Shown here in pieces: positions 63,032 through 64,000 of a DNA stretch of 64,000 nucleotides. The stretch covers positions 1 through 64,000 of the forward strand of contig JAQWJJ010000006.1 in NCBI GenBank assembly GCA_029248405.1, read 5' to 3'. The number at the start of each line of letters is the position of its first letter. Positions within the stretch are counted from its first letter, which is position 1. This DNA is from Flavobacteriaceae bacterium (lineage in GTDB: Bacteria > Bacteroidota > Bacteroidia > Flavobacteriales > Flavobacteriaceae). Under the pieces are notes generated by a model. That model saw nothing but the letters and a program-made list of their open reading frames with translations, did not search any database and was not told the origin of the DNA. Made by a program: the position numbers and the translations under genes.

Positions 63032-64000
63032 CTAATAAAAGTCTGCGCGATGATCTTCTATATCTGCCGCACTCTTTAGGGCATTAAACAAGCGCGTATT
63101 GACTGCCGACTTGTTCAATGTTGCCTTGATTTGATTGACGTAAGACACATAGTTCTCAAGAGCTGGAGCCGCTGTCTCGGACAAAACACGCACTACAAAA
63201 ACACCCGTTTCGCCATCAATTAAATCGGTCGTATTGGCAGCACCCACGCCAAAGGCTTGCCCAACAACAACTGCTTCTGTTCCTGCTCCGGCAATAGTAG
63301 GAGTCGCCCGTGTTAAAGCACTAGCAGTCTTTACCGTCACATTTTGACTGGTGGCAATCTCCTGAAGCGTATTGCCGCTGATGCCTGCTCTGATCATTTT
63401 GGCCTTTTTCTCATTACGCAAAATAGGCGTTACCTTTGAGGAAGCTTCTGCAACGCTCATGAGTGATTTCTCGCTACTCTTGCGCGTGACTTGTGCCACA
63501 ACATAGGTGTCATTTAAATTAAATCTTTTGACATCCCCCACCGCGACATCATCACCAAAAGCCCAGTTAATGATGCTTCGGTTATTACCGATTCCAGGAA
63601 TACTCGCATCAAGGGCCCCTATACGATTCACCGGTCGCGGAGTTAAACCTTTTTCAGTAGCAGCAGCAGCAAATCCCGTTCCTCTGGCTGCCTCTTCAAA
63701 TTTTGCAGACTCAGAAAAAACCATCGAAAGTGTTGCCTCAGATGGCTCAATTTCTTTCGACACAGTGGCAACCTTGTATGCGGTGGATTTGTTTTTTTGA
63801 CCTTCAATCTCGATAATGTGAAAACCAAATTGAGTTTCAACGATACCGATATCTCCCTTCTTTCCTTCAAAGCAAAAGTCTCTGAATGGTGCCACCATTG
63901 TATTGTATCCAAACCAGTCGTAATGCCCCCCATTTTCAACACTACCGGCATCGCTCGAGTAAGCACTAACAAATGGCGTGAATTTTCTTCTGTTATTCTT
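63032..64000 (-). CDS. PpiD/SurA-like peptidylprolyl isomerase, 3' part
   Basis: Partial gene: 322 codons to the stop are present, and the 5' end lies beyond the window. The reading frame stays open to base 64000. The visible start holds the end of a parvulin domain (GGHYDWFGYNTMVAPF and GIVETQFGFHIIEI). The remaining 250 residues are Ala/Ser/Thr-rich with a second degenerate rotamase-like stretch and a helical C-terminal region (YVSYVNQIKATLNKSAVNTRLFNAL), as in Bacteroidota PpiD foldases (about 700 aa). It helps periplasmic folding of exported proteins. Confidence 0.88.
   Translation of the reverse strand, partial: KNNRRKFTPFVSAYSSDAGSVENGGHYDWFGYNTMVAPFRDFCFEGKKGDIGIVETQFGFHIIEIEGQKNKSTAYKVATVSKEIEPSEATLSMVFSESAKFEEAARGTGFAAAATEKGLTPRPVNRIGALDASIPGIGNNRSIINWAFGDDVAVGDVKRFNLNDTYVVAQVTRKSSEKSLMSVAEASSKVTPILRNEKKAKMIRAGISGNTLQEIATSQNVTVKTASALTRATPTIAGAGTEAVVVGQAFGVGAANTTDLIDGETGVFVVRVLSETAAPALENYVSYVNQIKATLNKSAVNTRLFNALKSAADIEDHRADFY

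Noticed and set aside
63643-63972. 109-aa open frame on the minus strand near the window end
   Set aside because: It is out of frame with the PpiD-like gene, whose parvulin motif reads cleanly in another frame up to base 64000.

Overview
The window looks like a chromosomal segment of a marine, aerobic, proteorhodopsin-bearing member of Bacteroidota, most likely Flavobacteriales. The evidence is the gldKLMN type IX secretion (T9SS) core, exosortase XrtF with its partner, TonB-receptor/HMA genes, class II HMG-CoA reductase beside a GYDIA-type GHMP kinase, and TAnnTTTG promoter boxes, which are the Bacteroidota -7 element. There is no rRNA, CRISPR array, prophage or insertion sequence. Nearly every gene has recognisable relatives, coding density is very high, and no non-coding gap exceeds about 300 bases.

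Layout. 1-2,000: initiator tRNA, green-tuned proteorhodopsin and the divergent retinal-forming blh gene. 2,000-9,700: an ABC-F protein and a three-part RND efflux operon. 9,760-19,630: DUF983 protein, FAD oxidoreductase, gldN-M-L-K, a degenerate arginase-fold protein and topA, with all but DUF983 on the minus strand. 19,830-24,400: a tight plus-strand operon of miaB, a sigma-54-type activator, lptE-like, a conserved hypothetical and secG. 24,500-30,280: two secreted proteins, one a hydrolase with a T9SS sorting domain, then groES-groEL. 30,320-35,110: a minus-strand metal module (secreted HMA protein, TonB receptor, HMA-MauE membrane protein), a small lipoprotein and the XrtF pair. 35,180-38,680: a GAF/fRMsr protein, a sucrose-phosphorylase-like GH13 enzyme and a MacB-like permease. 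38,760-45,900: purH, then the rod-shape operon mreB-mreC-mreD-PBP2-rodA. 45,920-54,110: an orphan OppC-like permease, tail-specific protease, then surE-hypothetical-lpxB-NlpC/P60-comEC. 54,125-60,620: a dipeptidyl-peptidase, two POT peptide transporters and two tandem thioredoxin-like proteins. 60,725-64,000: HMG-CoA reductase, GYDIA kinase, and the 3' part of a PpiD-like foldase gene.

How they work together. Proteorhodopsin needs retinal; Blh makes it from beta-carotene, whose isoprenoid precursors come from the mevalonate pathway represented at the far end. The T9SS core secretes proteins with C-terminal sorting domains, and one such cargo is encoded about 9 kb away. The peptidase and POT transporters form an evident route for using peptides. 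The mre/PBP2/rodA, lpt, lpx, sec and PpiD-like genes build the cell envelope.

The observations I consider most worth following are the arginase-fold protein that has lost several metal ligands next to gldK, the cysteine-rich metal module, the XrtF locus with a possible leaderless promoter, the FAD gene whose start codon abuts a terminator, and a nested inverted repeat before groES. I did not find a clearly new multi-gene defence or metabolic system.
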